Shown: piece by piece, positions 4,483 through 5,317 of the stretch
Layout: every line of letters starts with the position of its first letter
How positions within the stretch are numbered: the stretch's first letter is position 1
Source of the DNA: Clostridiaceae bacterium
Lineage (GTDB): Bacteria; Bacillota; Clostridia; DSM-8532
DNA length: 5,317 nt
Assembly (NCBI GenBank): GCA_012727625.1
Contig: JAAYGP010000318.1
Span: 1-5,317 of the forward strand
Direction of reading: 5' to 3'
The notes under the pieces: model-generated
Seen by the model: only the letters and a program-made list of their open reading frames with translations
Told to the model about the DNA's origin: nothing
The model's database searches: none
Position numbers and translations under genes: made by a program

Positions 4483-5317
4483 TCATTCTTCCCCCTTTCT
4501 TATTACCTGGGATATTCTGATTGCTGCCTTTTTATTTTTAACTCCCGGTTTTGCATTGAACTTATGCAATTCACCAATCATAACTTTCAATTCTCCATCC
4601 ACATTTGTGTCCAGTGTAAGCACATCTCCTGTCTGAAGCTGCAAAAACTCGGATACCATAAGCTCTGTCTGGCCAAGAATCGCGATTATCGGGACAGAAG
4701 TATCCTCAACCTTGCTTTTGATTGCCTGCCTTGTTTCTTCCGTAGTACCCTTTTCAATCATTGAAAACCATAGCTTTGTACTTAGCTTGGACATAACAGG
4801 CTCCACCACCATGTGCGGTATGCAGAGGTTCATAAGTCCTTCCACTTCACCGACTTTAGCCTGGAAAGTAACAAGGGCAACCATTTCTGTCGGGTTCATA
4901 ATCTGCGCAAATTGCGCATTGGTTTCAATTCCGTCAAGATTAGGTCTTATTTCGGTAACATTTTCCCAGGGTTCCTGCATAAACCCCAGCATCTGCGAAA
5001 TGACCCGCATTAATATAGCTATTTCAATTTCCGTAAAACCCCGTACCTTTTCAATTCCGCTGCCTTTCCCGCCAAGTATTCTTTCTATCAGGGAATAGGC
5101 TATAACAGGTGAAAAATCAAAAATTATGCTGCCGGGCAACGGGGTAAAATTTATTATTGCCAATACGGCAGGATTTGCTATGGAATTTGTGAATTCCGAA
5201 TATTGCAATGCTTCAATTGATATAACATCAATCTGCACAAGTGTTCTTAAATAACCTGAAAGAAAGTTGGTTATAAGCCTTGCATAGTTTTCATGAATTA
5301 TCTGCAGTGTCCGCAGA
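4483..5317 (-). CDS. fliM: Flagellar motor switch protein FliM, partial (N-terminus beyond the window)
   Basis: FliM is a C-ring component on the cytoplasmic face of the flagellar basal body; it binds CheY-P and passes the signal to FliG to set rotation direction. The reading frame is open to the window edge. The first full codon is at 5316-5314 and 277 residues are visible. They begin LRTLQIIHENYARLITNFLS, typical of the start of the FliM middle domain, so the GTG at 5236-5238 is internal and not the start. The GGKG motif of the FliM middle domain, at the FliG interface, is at visible residues 82-85. A C-terminal SpoA (FliN-like) domain covers roughly residues 206-272. From family length, about 50 N-terminal residues are missing, including the EIDALL-type CheY-P binding segment. 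The stop TGA (4485-4483) abuts the fliY ATG, indicating translational coupling. Confidence 0.97.
   Translation of the reverse strand, partial: LRTLQIIHENYARLITNFLSGYLRTLVQIDVISIEALQYSEFTNSIANPAVLAIINFTPLPGSIIFDFSPVIAYSLIERILGGKGSGIEKVRGFTEIEIAILMRVISQMLGFMQEPWENVTEIRPNLDGIETNAQFAQIMNPTEMVALVTFQAKVGEVEGLMNLCIPHMVVEPVMSKLSTKLWFSMIEKGTTEETRQAIKSKVEDTSVPIIAILGQTELMVSEFLQLQTGDVLTLDTNVDGELKVMIGELHKFNAKPGVKNKKAAIRISQVIRKGEE
4491..4497 (-). promoter_or_regulatory. Ribosome binding site of fliY, inside the end of fliM
   Basis: The minus strand reads AAGGGGG eight nucleotides before the ATG at 4482-4480. It lies within the last codons of fliM. This supports that start over the in-frame ATG at 4473-4471, which has only a poorly spaced GGGAG before it. 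Confidence 0.7.

Noticed and set aside
5236..5238. GTG as the fliM start
   Set aside because: The frame upstream of it, to the window edge, still encodes conserved FliM sequence (LRTLQIIHENYARLITNFLS), so the gene is simply cut by the window.

Overview
The window holds a stretch of a classical flagellar (fla/che) operon. Every recognisable gene lies on the minus strand, so transcription runs from the right end of the window to the left. The order is fliM (5' end cut off by the window edge), fliY, cheY, fliO (fliZ), fliP, fliQ, fliR and probably the first codons of flhB. This order, together with a FliY (CheC-like phosphatase plus FliN fusion) in place of a stand-alone FliN, and the lack of an outer-membrane flagellar context, points to a Gram-positive Firmicute. 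The moderately AT-rich base composition, the AAGGAG-type ribosome binding sites and the protein sequences suggest a Clostridia-type anaerobe. I cannot name the species from the sequence.

Right part (about 2740-5317), switch and signalling: FliM and FliY form the C-ring switch complex, and CheY is the response regulator that acts on it. FliY carries two intact CheC-type phosphatase centres and is encoded directly upstream of its presumed substrate, CheY-P. Left part (1-2741), type III export gate: FliO assists gate assembly, FliP/FliQ/FliR form the gate core in the membrane, and FlhB, expected next, is the substrate-specificity switch protein.

Spacing is uneven. fliM/fliY abut, cheY-fliO is separated by 7 nt, fliO-fliP by 3 nt, and fliR overlaps a possible flhB start by 1 nt. 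Three junctions are long and of nearly equal length: fliY-cheY (165 nt), fliP-fliQ (160 nt) and fliQ-fliR (165 nt). They contain a candidate sigma-A-type promoter, several inverted repeats and possible RNA hairpins. The segment just after fliR (18-88) can be drawn as an H-type pseudoknot.

The genes themselves are ordinary, complete (apart from the window edges) and well conserved. I see no mobile element, CRISPR array, tRNA or rRNA, and no new multi-gene system. The parts worth a second look are the spacers.
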